DNA of 64,000 nt from Candidatus Accumulibacter propinquus. Its GTDB lineage: Bacteria; Pseudomonadota; Gammaproteobacteria; Burkholderiales; Rhodocyclaceae. A model generated the notes under the pieces. That model did not search any database and was not told where the DNA came from. It was given only the letters and a program-made list of their open reading frames with translations. Both the position numbers and the translations under genes were made by a program. Shown here piece by piece: positions 17,765-26,256 of this stretch (position 1 is its first letter; every line of letters starts with the position of its first letter). The stretch spans positions 98,906-162,905 of the forward strand of contig JADKBU010000011.1 in NCBI GenBank assembly GCA_016714935.1. The letters are read 5' to 3'.

Positions 17765-20700
17765 TCAGCGGGGAATGACCGGCCCGTTCGCCACTTGTTC
17801 GAGCAGGGCGGCTTCCACCTCGGCCAGCCAGATCTTCACTTCTTCGGCGTTGTTGAGGGTGCGGCTGGGCAGCGTGACTTGTTGGACGGTCGGCATGAGC
17901 AGGCGCGCGGCGTCAAGGCGAACGCTGTCGAAGCGGGTTCTCAGCGCCTGCGTGCGCTCGATCCAGCGTTGCAGGTTGCATTCGTCGAGCGTGTCTTGCA
18001 GTTTCTCTGGCGTGGATAGGTCCGCTGATTCGGGCGCTGCGATGTGATGGTCGGCGATCAGCCTGGCCTGCTGCTCCGCATCGAGTTCTTGCCAGTTGCT
18101 GTCGGCGGCAAGCAAGGCGGTTTGCCGGTCGTACTCATTCTGGTAGCCGGCGAGCTTGGCGCTTAGCGCCTGGCGCAGCAACTCTGCGCTACGGTCGAGG
18201 ACAGGCCGCACCGGGTCCGGGTTTGCCAACAGACTGCGCTGGTTGCGGATGGCTTCGATTTCCGCTTTCAGATCCTCATACGGCCCGAGGTCCTGGGCGT
18301 GCCTGACCAGGGTGGACAATTGTTCCCAGACCGGAAGCCGCTGCTGGATGGCCTTGGCGGCGTCTTCCCAGGTCCTGGCCAGTTGAGCCAGCGTGTCGAC
18401 GTGGGTGAAGACGGCGAACAGGAGCGCGTTGCCGGACTGCGCTTCCAGCGTCGCAATGAGATCCTGCTTCGGGGGCTGCGGTTGCGGTGCCAGACCGCCG
18501 GCGCCGCTGGCCAATGTCTTCAGTTTGCTGATGAGCGAAGGAACCCGGATCAGTTCCTCGTTTGGCTGGCAGGGCACGCCGAGCGTACTGAACAGCCCGC
18601 GAATCCTGATTTTCTGCACCGGGGTGATGGTGACCGATTCAAGACGGAAGCTGGCTTGCGTGAGCTTGTTCCGTTCCAGGCCCCTGGCGTCGATGCCCTT
18701 CCCCGCGGCGTCGCTGGCACGCAGGTGACCTGTCGTCAGCAACGCGTAGAGTGCGCCGTCGATGGCGTCGCGCGGCCAGCCATACGGCGGGTTTTCAAAA
18801 TTCTCGCGGATATCGCTGCCTTTCTTGCCCGGGCCGATGAAGGCCATGATCTTCTGGCAGACGGGATGCCGGTCACATTCCTGGGTGTGACCGACGGCTT
18901 TCATCGCTTCGCCATAGCCCTTGCGCGCTTCTTCGACGACCTTGCCCCAGGCCTCGTGGTCGGCAGTGTCGAAGCTGTGGTAGAGACGAACGACCGAGGC
19001 TTTGGCGGCGCGATTCAGGCGCTCGGCCAGGTGGCTTCCCTCGGTGACTTCCTGGCCTCCCGCCTGGAACACGCGCACGCCGGCGAACAGTTTGTCGAGA
19101 AGGGTGTCGATTTCCTTCTCGGCGTTGCGCTGACGACTTTCCATCGAACGTCGCGCGTCGCGTCCTTCTTCGGTGTTCGGCGTCCCTTTGCGGTTGAGCG
19201 TATTCCTGGCCGCTTCGAGGGTCACGATGGCATTGCCGAGCGCGTCACCATGTTCCTTCGGCAGAAAAACGAGGATGGTCGGGTTCTCGGCCCCCTTGGC
19301 CCGGGCGTCGGCAATGATGGACTTCTCGTCGGTCTGCCAGCCGTTCTGAATCCAGACGTAGAGCGACTTGTCGTGGTTCCTGGGCAGAGTTTCGTCGAAG
19401 CAGACGATCGGCGCGCGCACTTCGCTCGCCTTGCCTTGCACGACGCGTACCTTCGCCAGCGCTTCCCGGAAGCGTGTCTTGAAGAGTTCGGAGCGTAGCA
19501 GCTCGACACGCTGGTGGGCGGCACTGAGTTCGGCTTCCTGAGAACGGAATTCGTCGTACCAGGCGCTGCTTTCACGCGTTTGCAGACGATACTCGGTGCC
19601 GCCACCACTATCGAGCGACATGACCAGGCGGTCCTTGTGCTGCAATTCGTCGAGCAGGGGGGGTAGCGCCTTGCGAAGTTCCGATGAGCCGGCCTTGAGA
19701 TCGGTGACCAGCAGGTCGGCGAGAACATCCTCGGTGGCCTTCAGCCCGATGTCGACTGCCGTCTCGGACGGGAGCTTGTTGATCAGGAAGATCAGCTTGA
19801 GCAGCCGGCCCTTGAGTTGCGTGCGCTCGTCGCCGGCGGCAAATTTCTGGACGTTCTCGAAAACTTCTCGCGGAAGCTGCGCGGTGGAGACCAGATTGGC
19901 GGCAATCTGGTCGTACAGGAAATCGCCGGCGACGACCTGGCCTAACGGCTGATCGGCGGTCGCCAGAACGGCTTCATGGACGACGCGCAACTGGCTGCGC
20001 AGTTGCGAGACCGTACCCGTGGTGTCGATGGTGCGCAGGACCTTTTCCCAGAAGCGCCGCCGAACGGGCAGGATCGGATAGTCGGCAGTCATCACGGTTT
20101 CGTCGTCGGTGACGTGTTCGAGCTTGGTGCCTCGCAGGTGTCGGGAAATCTCGCCCAGATTCGCCCGCCAGGTGCGGTCGACTTCCGGTTGCGCCGTCGG
20201 CTTCTTGGCCAGGATGATCTTGCGGGTGACGTTCTCGACATCCCAATCACCCAGCATGACGGGTACCGGAAAGCGTGCCATCAGCCGTTGCAGGTTGGCG
20301 GTTCCGGACAACGCGGACTGGCCCGTGCCGACGAACAGCAGTTGTCCCTTGAAGTGCTTGCAGAGCGTTTCGGTCACTTCCTGGACCAGGTAGGCCTTCT
20401 GTGTGTCACTGCCGATGTACTGCTGCACCTCGTCGAGAACGATGAGGGTCAGCGGGAACCTGCCGTTCATGGACAGCGCATCGGTGATCGCGGCGATCAG
20501 TTGGTCGTTGGAGATGTCCGCGACCTGGGGGAACTGGGCTTTGAGCAAAGCTCGCGCCGCGGTCTCCGATTCGGCGAATCCGGGATAGGCCTTGAGCAGT
20601 GCCTTGGCGATGCGGGGCGAGACGTAGAGATGGGGTAGTTCTTCGGCCAGGCTCCGGCCAGCCGCTTCGAGGTCGGCCTCAACCGCCCTGAGCAGACCCT

Positions 20701-21229
20701 CCTGCCTGAGCCACATGACGAACCGCGCGTGCGCATACGCCTCGGGTAGTCCCGCTGACTTGAAAACGATGCCCAGCAGCGCCAGACGCACGTGGTCGCC
20801 GGCGCCGGCACCGAGCTTGCCGGCTGCCGCATGCAGCCCTCCGTAGCGCTTGCCGGCGGTGGTGGCTTCTCTGAGTGCGTCGGACACTTGTGGCGGCAGC
20901 TTCGCGAGACCGCGCGCGGTGGCTCCGCCCGGAAAAGAGAAATCGGTCCACAGATGGCGGAGCATTTTCGCGAGGTGCGACTTGCCGCTGCCGTAGAAGC
21001 CCGATATCCACATCCCCGGTTGTTCCGTCCCGCTGCCCAGATTGCGCAGGAAGGTATCGAGGATGGTTTCCATCCCTTTCTGGTACTGACCATCGCAAAC
21101 GAAGGTTTCGAGTTCATGGCGCAGCACCTGTTGGGCGGCATCCGAGTGGTCTTCGGAGACTTCGGCAACCCCGTTGTTGACCGGCCGATTCTGTTCGGGC
21201 GCTTTGACGTACACATCGCGATTCAGCAT
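17765..21229 (-). CDS. brxC: BREX ATPase BrxC (PglY-like)
   Basis: BrxC is the large P-loop ATPase found in nearly all BREX systems and is needed both for host DNA methylation and for defence. The 1154-aa product has Walker A GFYGSGKS at residues 77-84, Walker B LIVLDE at 262-267, and the conserved N-terminal beginning NRDVYVKA typical of the family. The C-terminal half is helical and ends in a Cys-free, Leu-rich region. Start ATG 21229 lies 20 bp after brxB. The frame is uninterrupted. Length fits the usual 1100-1200 aa. Confidence 0.93.
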   Translation of the reverse strand: MLNRDVYVKAPEQNRPVNNGVAEVSEDHSDAAQQVLRHELETFVCDGQYQKGMETILDTFLRNLGSGTEQPGMWISGFYGSGKSHLAKMLRHLWTDFSFPGGATARGLAKLPPQVSDALREATTAGKRYGGLHAAAGKLGAGAGDHVRLALLGIVFKSAGLPEAYAHARFVMWLRQEGLLRAVEADLEAAGRSLAEELPHLYVSPRIAKALLKAYPGFAESETAARALLKAQFPQVADISNDQLIAAITDALSMNGRFPLTLIVLDEVQQYIGSDTQKAYLVQEVTETLCKHFKGQLLFVGTGQSALSGTANLQRLMARFPVPVMLGDWDVENVTRKIILAKKPTAQPEVDRTWRANLGEISRHLRGTKLEHVTDDETVMTADYPILPVRRRFWEKVLRTIDTTGTVSQLRSQLRVVHEAVLATADQPLGQVVAGDFLYDQIAANLVSTAQLPREVFENVQKFAAGDERTQLKGRLLKLIFLINKLPSETAVDIGLKATEDVLADLLVTDLKAGSSELRKALPPLLDELQHKDRLVMSLDSGGGTEYRLQTRESSAWYDEFRSQEAELSAAHQRVELLRSELFKTRFREALAKVRVVQGKASEVRAPIVCFDETLPRNHDKSLYVWIQNGWQTDEKSIIADARAKGAENPTILVFLPKEHGDALGNAIVTLEAARNTLNRKGTPNTEEGRDARRSMESRQRNAEKEIDTLLDKLFAGVRVFQAGGQEVTEGSHLAERLNRAAKASVVRLYHSFDTADHEAWGKVVEEARKGYGEAMKAVGHTQECDRHPVCQKIMAFIGPGKKGSDIRENFENPPYGWPRDAIDGALYALLTTGHLRASDAAGKGIDARGLERNKLTQASFRLESVTITPVQKIRIRGLFSTLGVPCQPNEELIRVPSLISKLKTLASGAGGLAPQPQPPKQDLIATLEAQSGNALLFAVFTHVDTLAQLARTWEDAAKAIQQRLPVWEQLSTLVRHAQDLGPYEDLKAEIEAIRNQRSLLANPDPVRPVLDRSAELLRQALSAKLAGYQNEYDRQTALLAADSNWQELDAEQQARLIADHHIAAPESADLSTPEKLQDTLDECNLQRWIERTQALRTRFDSVRLDAARLLMPTVQQVTLPSRTLNNAEEVKIWLAEVEAALLEQVANGPVIPR

Positions 21230-21249
21230 GGGGTGGCTTCCCTGGGTTC

Positions 21250-21810
21250 TTATTCTTTGGCAATGAGCGGTACAGCGAGATAGTTCCAGCCATCGCGTGC
21301 GTCCAGGAGGCGATAGGCGTGGTGCTCGGCGTGGTACTCGCCGGGAAAGAAGACCAGCAGGCGACCGCCAATGGCGTCCTTGATGCCCTCGACCAGTGAA
21401 GACACGCGTGCCAGACCAAATAACGAGCCGACACCGAGCAAGGCGACGACGGTGTTGTCGTCGGCGGCCGAGCGGATCTGCGTTCTCACCGTCAGAACGA
21501 GCGTCTTGATGAACTCGGTGATTTCACCGACGGCATAGCCGTCGAGATCCTCTGGGCATTCGAAATAGGCGTCACGGTATTCCTGAGCCGCCATCCAGGT
21601 GGGAAAGGCGTGCGTGAGGTCGATCAGCAGCCACTTGTGCCCGGCTAGCTGGGTGACCTGTTCAAACTCGCCGACATGGGCGCGCAGACGTAGCTCGTCG
21701 CTCTTGTCGTAGACGGCAAAGATCACTTTCTGTATCGAGGCCAGCCCGGCTTGCCACGGCACCGTCAAATGCTCGCGGTACGCGCTGACCAGCTTCGCAA
21801 CTTTACTCAT
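21250..21810 (-). CDS. brxB: BREX protein BrxB (DUF1788)
   Basis: BrxB is a small BREX core protein of unresolved biochemical role. The 186-aa product has the DUF1788 hallmarks: an LVGVGSLFGLARVSSLV-like segment in the middle and a C-terminal LLVFFPGEY...YRLLDARDGWNYLAVPL ending. I chose ATG 21810, which overlaps the stop of the preceding gene by eight bases; an earlier in-frame Met would lie well inside that gene. It is followed by brxC after 20 bp. It is intact. Confidence 0.92.
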   Translation of the reverse strand: MSKVAKLVSAYREHLTVPWQAGLASIQKVIFAVYDKSDELRLRAHVGEFEQVTQLAGHKWLLIDLTHAFPTWMAAQEYRDAYFECPEDLDGYAVGEITEFIKTLVLTVRTQIRSAADDNTVVALLGVGSLFGLARVSSLVEGIKDAIGGRLLVFFPGEYHAEHHAYRLLDARDGWNYLAVPLIAKE

Positions 21811-22588
21811 GCAGCAACATCTCCTCTGCGGGCGAGAGGTAACCGGGGAAGCGCACTTCCTTGACACCGCCCGCGTTCATGAAAACGATCTGTCCACGGT
21901 TTGCTGCAGAGTTTGCATGTAACACCAGCTCATCAGGCGAACCCGGCAGCAAATTCATCCATTCAGAGGCGAACAAGCGCTCGCCTGTCAGCCCTTCGAG
22001 GTAGCCCAGGAACAGAGCGAAAGTGACATTGGTCGGGGTGATGCAAGGGACGATACGGGTCTTGTGCACCCGACCAACCAGGAATCCGGCCTGAGTCCAG
22101 GTGCCGTTGATGTTCTGGGCAAACGATTTCCGCGATGCGGGCGTGAAGCGATCAGGATCGTCTGTGGCGAGCAAGGCTTCCAATTCAGCGCGTTGTACCG
22201 ATTCGCCAGGATGCTTGGCAAGTATGAAATCGCTGGATAGACGTAGAAGGGGGTCGCGCACCAGCGCAACCATCAAGGCAAGGACCGGACGAGCCTGCTC
22301 GTCCAGATTCCACAGTTGGCGGAAGACGCGGAACACCGCCAGACTCGGGTCGAGGCCATACAGTTCCACCAGATGGCGAAAGGTCAGTTGGCGTGCTTTC
22401 CTGGTTGGCTTGCCGAGGGTGTTGGCGTCGACCACTTCGCGCCGATAGTCGCAACGCGCCGCGCCTGGCGGGACATGCGCGAGCAGCGTGGAAAGCTCAG
22501 CGAGCATCATGGTCCGTGACGCATGCGCGCCGCTGCGGCCGCAGCGGTAGCCGAATTTGATGAGAGCTTGTTCGTGATCGTCGGCCAT
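21803..22588 (-). CDS. BREX operon protein in the brxA position
   Basis: It sits exactly where brxA sits in type 1 BREX operons, directly before and overlapping brxB, but at about 261 aa it is longer than a usual BrxA (roughly 200 aa) and I cannot confirm DUF1819 by eye. A mostly helical middle (LTFRHLVELYGLDPS, LWNLDEQARPVLALMVALVRD) is followed by DRFTPASRKSFAQNINGTW, which would fit the DUF1819 region where short helices precede the C-terminus. It may be a divergent BrxA or a different protein in the same slot. I prefer ATG 22588; a GTG at 22618 would add ten basic residues and has no ribosome site. Confidence 0.6.
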   Translation of the reverse strand: MADDHEQALIKFGYRCGRSGAHASRTMMLAELSTLLAHVPPGAARCDYRREVVDANTLGKPTRKARQLTFRHLVELYGLDPSLAVFRVFRQLWNLDEQARPVLALMVALVRDPLLRLSSDFILAKHPGESVQRAELEALLATDDPDRFTPASRKSFAQNINGTWTQAGFLVGRVHKTRIVPCITPTNVTFALFLGYLEGLTGERLFASEWMNLLPGSPDELVLHANSAANRGQIVFMNAGGVKEVRFPGYLSPAEEMLLHE

Positions 22589-22630
22589 GCGGCTTTTATC
22601 GTGTTTTTTTGGGGCCACGGGGTGAATGGG

Positions 22631-22909
22631 CTACTTTTTCTCTGTGCCCGAGATCGGATGTATGAACAGGGACTGCAGCATGGCGCGAAACGGCCCGAGT
22701 CCGTTGTCAGAGCGTGCGTCCAATTTGGCGAAGAGCACATCAATGATTTCGTGCCGCTTGAGGCCGCTCTCGCCTTCGATCTGCAGGCCGCTCAATTCGG
22801 CCTTGCTGCATCCATGCTTTTCGAAAAAGCCCACGATGTCTTTGCGCGGCCAAAACAACGACAAAATGCAATCCTTCATGCATCCCTTGATGTCTGCGGG
22901 AAAAGTCAT
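22631..22909 (-). CDS. Small 92-aa protein, probably a stand-alone N-terminal domain of a nuclease-type defence protein
   Basis: The product (MTFPADIKGCMKDCILSLFW...) resembles, from memory of the family, the first ~80 residues of larger restriction-endonuclease-like proteins: a helical domain with KDIVGFFEKHGCSKAEL and HEIIDVLFAKLDARSDNGLGPFRAMLQSL. Here it stops right after that domain, followed by a short basic tail. Either this is a truncated remnant or a stand-alone domain acting with the rest of the operon. A GGGAG ribosome site precedes ATG 22909. Spacing is 13 bp from the preceding gene and about 12-42 bp to the next, so it is translated as part of the operon. No catalytic residues are visible. 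Confidence 0.6.
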   Translation of the reverse strand: MTFPADIKGCMKDCILSLFWPRKDIVGFFEKHGCSKAELSGLQIEGESGLKRHEIIDVLFAKLDARSDNGLGPFRAMLQSLFIHPISGTEKK

Positions 22910-22922
22910 GCGTACTCCCTCA

Positions 22923-23819
22923 TCAGCCGATTCGACCAAGCAATTGGTCGATGACATCGCTCGCTTGGCGCTGTCGCAGCGCCCTTGCCTCACGCTGCTC
23001 GGGTTCGTCGCCTTCACCGAGTTCGAACTTCGCCACTGACACCGGGCCATCCTTGCGATAGCCCTCGGTCGTGCCGTCTTGCGCGAAGCGATTGCGCAGG
23101 ATTGCCAGCGCGGCCTGAATCACGGCGCCGTGTTTGCCGTCGCGCGCCTTGCGGAAGGCTTCTGCGACCACGTCCATTCCCTCGGGGGCGTGTTCGATGC
23201 AATAGATCAGGTCGTGAGCGTCCTTACGTTCGAAGCGCTGATCGAACGCGAACGACTTCAAGCACGTGAAACTGACCAGATTGGCGTGCTTGACCTTCTC
23301 GGTCGCAACCCCGTTGCCCCCCAGCAGTTCAGCCCGGATCTCGGTAACTTGGTGGAGGTCGAAGACGATGGACGAGTGCGGGATGTTGAGCGCAGAGATC
23401 GTGCCCTCTGTCGGTAGTGGCTGCACCTTGCCGCCGGCGATGTCAGGGGCGTCGGCGAGCAGTTCGAGCACCATCAGCGCCCCATGTTCAGTGCGGGCCT
23501 GCCAGCGCCAGGAGAGCTTTTGCTGCTTCTCGTTCTCGGCGCGCTCGAAGCCCATCCTTGTGAGGTTGTTCTCCAGCGTGTGATACGCATCGGTGTCAGT
23601 CAGGATTTGCAGGTCAATTACGATGTCGACATCCAGGGTACCGGCATGCGCAGGGACAACGGGCGGCCGGGATGCGACCAGATACCTCGGTGTGAGACCT
23701 CCGACGAGGTAGACGGATTCCTTCCACGGACCGAGGCCGCGTAGCAGCGTCACGAGGACACGTTCGCAGTCGAGTGTGTACTGATCGCTGTAGCCGTCGA
23801 GTGTCGCCGGTTTGGCCAT
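22923..23819 (-). CDS. Nucleotidyltransferase-fold protein (AbiEii-like partner)
   Basis: The 298-aa product has the minimal nucleotidyltransferase signature: a Gly-Gly turn (LVGGLTPRYLV, about residue 40) followed by TLDVDIVIDL with two aspartates in D-x-D spacing. The later helical part has KDAHDLIYCIEHA, typical of the AbiEii/AbiGii-like fold. Its start overlaps the stop of the AbiEi-like gene as TAATG, so the two are translationally coupled in the order antitoxin then toxin seen in AbiE systems. In AbiE pairs this protein is the toxin, which modifies tRNA or a similar acceptor. Here it may be a toxin module or a BREX accessory; the operon position does not separate these. Confidence 0.7.
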   Translation of the reverse strand: MAKPATLDGYSDQYTLDCERVLVTLLRGLGPWKESVYLVGGLTPRYLVASRPPVVPAHAGTLDVDIVIDLQILTDTDAYHTLENNLTRMGFERAENEKQQKLSWRWQARTEHGALMVLELLADAPDIAGGKVQPLPTEGTISALNIPHSSIVFDLHQVTEIRAELLGGNGVATEKVKHANLVSFTCLKSFAFDQRFERKDAHDLIYCIEHAPEGMDVVAEAFRKARDGKHGAVIQAALAILRNRFAQDGTTEGYRKDGPVSVAKFELGEGDEPEQREARALRQRQASDVIDQLLGRIG

Positions 23820-24913
23820 TAGAAGCCGATCCTTTCCTTGCGCAGGTGCTCGGCCATTTCCTTGGCGCGACCTTCGCCACCCAGCAGGTCAAGATAAACC
23901 TGGATCGGGCTGGCCAGCCAGATGCTACGCACTTGCTCGCGGAACAGCAGCTCACCAGGCGATTTCGCTTCGATGATTACCAGGTTGGCGCCTTCGTTGA
24001 CGACACGGGCGCCGAGTTCGCTGATGGCGTCGTCGGCGCTGGATCCGACCAGCAACCGGAGGCGTATCTGGGAGACGCTGGAAAGAAACGGCGCATAGTG
24101 CTGCGCTGCTGCTGCGTGGCTGATCGCGTACTCAACCTCATGACTGGCGAAGACCTGGCCAACGTGCTCAAGCAGCTTGTCCGCCTTCATGGCAGGCACG
24201 TAGTAGCGATGCAGATCGGGCAGCCGAATCGATGCGAGCTGCTTCACCCAGGCATCCAGCAAGGCTGAAGGTTCGGAGAGGTGGCGCTCCTTACTCGGCC
24301 CTTGTCCGCGCGAGACCAGCCAGTCGTAACGTTCCAGCTCCGTCAACACCAGGGAGGCTGTAGCCGGTGATACGAGCGCCCGTTCAGCGAGGTCCTTGAC
24401 GCCGAACCAGTCGCCATGATGGACTAACAGTGCGTGCAGGACTTGCGCGCGCCGACCGGAAAACAGTGACCGCACGGACTTCACCTGACTCTTGGATGGC
24501 GGCTTGTCGATGTAGAGGTAGGCACCAGGTGCGGGCAGATAGAGGCTGCCGCCGCTGTCGTAATAGCCGACCCTCTCGTCCCTGAGAAGCGCTTTGGCTC
24601 CGGGGGAGATGGACTCGGCAACCAGCAGCCACACGGGATCGTGCCCCGATGGATGAGGTGTGCGACGACTGGATGCCCTAAGCTGCCACAACACCTCACG
24701 CACGTCCCGCGGATACGCGGCCTTCCTGGCCTCGATCAGCAGGGTGAAGGTCTTGCCGGCGACACGCAGGTCGATCCGGGCGTCATGGGCCCGATCGCCG
24801 GCCGAGCCCGCAGGCTCCCCGCGATCAAGCTCGGCTTGCACTTCCGGCAGATCCCGCAGGGCGTTGAGGAGCTGATCGATCAGTGCGCGTTCAGCAGTGG
24901 GCGATGCAGGCAT
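23819..24913 (-). CDS. AbiEi-like winged-helix protein, likely autoregulator at the head of the BREX operon
   Basis: The first gene of the defence operon encodes 364 aa. A nuclease-like or regulatory N-terminal half (RIDLRVAGKTFTLLIEARK) is followed by a winged-helix segment around residues 165-215 (VKDLAERALVSPATASLVLTELE) and an AbiEi-type C-terminal domain. AbiEi antitoxins bind inverted repeats in their own promoter and repress it. Two similar imperfect dyads lie 18-87 bp upstream of this start (24931-25000), which supports autoregulation. ATG 24913 is the only good start. Coupling to the nucleotidyltransferase behind it suggests a type IV toxin-antitoxin pair built into the BREX operon. 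Confidence 0.72.
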   Translation of the reverse strand: MPASPTAERALIDQLLNALRDLPEVQAELDRGEPAGSAGDRAHDARIDLRVAGKTFTLLIEARKAAYPRDVREVLWQLRASSRRTPHPSGHDPVWLLVAESISPGAKALLRDERVGYYDSGGSLYLPAPGAYLYIDKPPSKSQVKSVRSLFSGRRAQVLHALLVHHGDWFGVKDLAERALVSPATASLVLTELERYDWLVSRGQGPSKERHLSEPSALLDAWVKQLASIRLPDLHRYYVPAMKADKLLEHVGQVFASHEVEYAISHAAAAQHYAPFLSSVSQIRLRLLVGSSADDAISELGARVVNEGANLVIIEAKSPGELLFREQVRSIWLASPIQVYLDLLGGEGRAKEMAEHLRKERIGF

Positions 24914-24930
24914 CGTGGCTTGGACGAGTC

Positions 24931-25000
24931 TTTACTGGGCAGTGAATATCCGCATACTAGCCCTGCTTCAGCATTTTTGCCATATTTACTGCGCAGCAAA
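24931..25000. promoter_or_regulatory. Two operator-like dyads in the BREX operon promoter
   Basis: TTTACTG-GG-CAGTGAA at 24931-24946 and TTTACTG-CG-CAGCAAA at 24985-25000 are two copies of a 16-bp imperfect palindrome, each with one mismatch, 54 bp apart. The tract between them is AT-richer than the surroundings and holds a possible leftward -10 element (TAGTAT on the minus strand, 24954-24959). The likely ligand is the AbiEi-like winged-helix protein encoded just downstream. Assignment as operator is inference. Confidence 0.5.
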
Positions 25001-25449
25001 TTACCGATCCTGCCGGTGTTTCAACTTCAAGCGAACGACGCTACCTCGTGAAACCGATACTACACGGACCGTAGTGGTTTGTCCGTCAGGCTATACCTCG
25101 GGTAGCCCTGACGCATGACCCGGCCGAATCGGGAGCGTCTGCCGTTTTGCACCCGCGTTTCCCACCGACGCGGTCAGAGCGCGGGAGGCGGGGGTGGTGA
25201 GGAGCTGATCAGCTTCCCAGCCCCGCACGCGGGGCAGGCGTTCGCGAAGAAACAGGGTTTGTGCCGCCCCCTTGGGTTACGTGGCAGTTACCCCAAATGG
25301 ATAGCGGCAGCACCGCTATAACCGACCTGCCATTGGTGTGAACTCCCGCGAGCCCGTTAATCAGCATGGTTTGGGAATCGTCGGCACGTGTGCGTCGTGC
25401 GCGCGGTAGCCCGTCAGTGCGAGGTGCTGGGCATGTCTCCTTTCGGCGA
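25001..25449. other. Intergenic region between the BREX operon promoter and marC
   Basis: I find no gene here. It holds several short inverted repeats: GTCAGGCTA / TAGCCCTGAC at 25085-25112 (one bulge, nine-base loop), a GCTGATCAGC palindrome at 25204-25213, and a six-base-pair GC hairpin with a CACG loop at 25220-25235. None is followed by a T-run, so they are not clear terminators. There is no tRNA, integrase or direct repeat that would mark an island end. Confidence 0.5.
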
Positions 25450-26082
25450 TCAGCGCCCGAGAACCGGAAAAAGCTTGATCAGCCCGTCGGCCATCACTTC
25501 GACGGCGATGGCCGCCAGGATCAGGCCCATCAGTCGCGTCATGACGTTGATCCCGGTCTGCCCCATGAACCTGCCGATGCGACCGGCTGCCGACAGCGCC
25601 AGCCAGGTTGCCACACCGATCACCAGGCCATAGATGACGAGCACCCCGAGTTCCCAGAAGTGGCGGGCTTTTTCAGCGTAGATCACCACCGTCGATATAG
25701 ACGCCGGGCCAGTCAGCAGCGGAATGGTCAGCGGGACCACGGCAATGCTCGCGCCGGAATCGGCGCGACTGGCGCCCTCGTCGACGTCCTGCGCCCGCGA
25801 CTCGGCGGGCTGCGCGTTGAGCATGTGCATGGCGCTGATCAGCAACAGCGAGCCGCCGCCGACCTGGAAAGACGCCAGCGAGATGCCGAAGAACTCAAGC
25901 ACCCGCAATCCAGCCAGGGCGCTGATCGCGATGACGACAAATGCGGTAAATGACGCGACGCGGACCGTTCTCTGCCTTTGCTCAAGGCTGAAATTGCGCG
26001 TGAAATGAATAAAGAAGGGAATCACGCCAATCGGGTTGACGATGGCCAGCAGCGTGACCAGCGGTTTGATCGGGAAATCCAT
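25450..26082 (-). CDS. MarC-family integral membrane protein
   Basis: The 210-aa product is a six-helix membrane protein of the MarC (UPF0056) family. Family marks are the opening LVTLLAIVNPIGVIPFFIHFT, the FGISLASFQVGGGSLLLISAMHML segment, and the VVPLTIPLLTGPASISTVV repeat of the same fold. Function in the family is unsettled; despite the name it is not a proven multidrug exporter. I start at ATG 26082, directly before the first helix; longer in-frame starts lie in non-family sequence overlapping the divergent gene at 26257. Confidence 0.88.
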   Translation of the reverse strand: MDFPIKPLVTLLAIVNPIGVIPFFIHFTRNFSLEQRQRTVRVASFTAFVVIAISALAGLRVLEFFGISLASFQVGGGSLLLISAMHMLNAQPAESRAQDVDEGASRADSGASIAVVPLTIPLLTGPASISTVVIYAEKARHFWELGVLVIYGLVIGVATWLALSAAGRIGRFMGQTGINVMTRLMGLILAAIAVEVMADGLIKLFPVLGR

Positions 26083-26256
26083 GGCGTAGGCATGCGCGGC
26101 TTGAAGCCGGGCGATGGTTGGCGAAGCGCACAGTCTAACGCGATCGGAGCCGAGTGACGGTACGCGTCGCCTTCGGCGCGTGGCGCGGGTACCGGAAACC
26201 CGCTCACCCCGGCTTGGGGGTAAGATCCGCCGCTTCTCCTGCCGCGAAGCACACCG

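Noticed and set aside
4816..24913. BREX type 5, which also has two pglX genes
   Set aside because: The presence of brxL at the end and lack of a brxHII-type helicase fit type 1 with a duplicated pglX better.
25204..25235. Rho-independent terminator
   Set aside because: The GC hairpin has no following T-run on either strand.
25001..25449. Genomic-island attachment site or tRNA at the BREX boundary
   Set aside because: No tRNA cloverleaf, integrase or matching direct repeat at the other end is visible.
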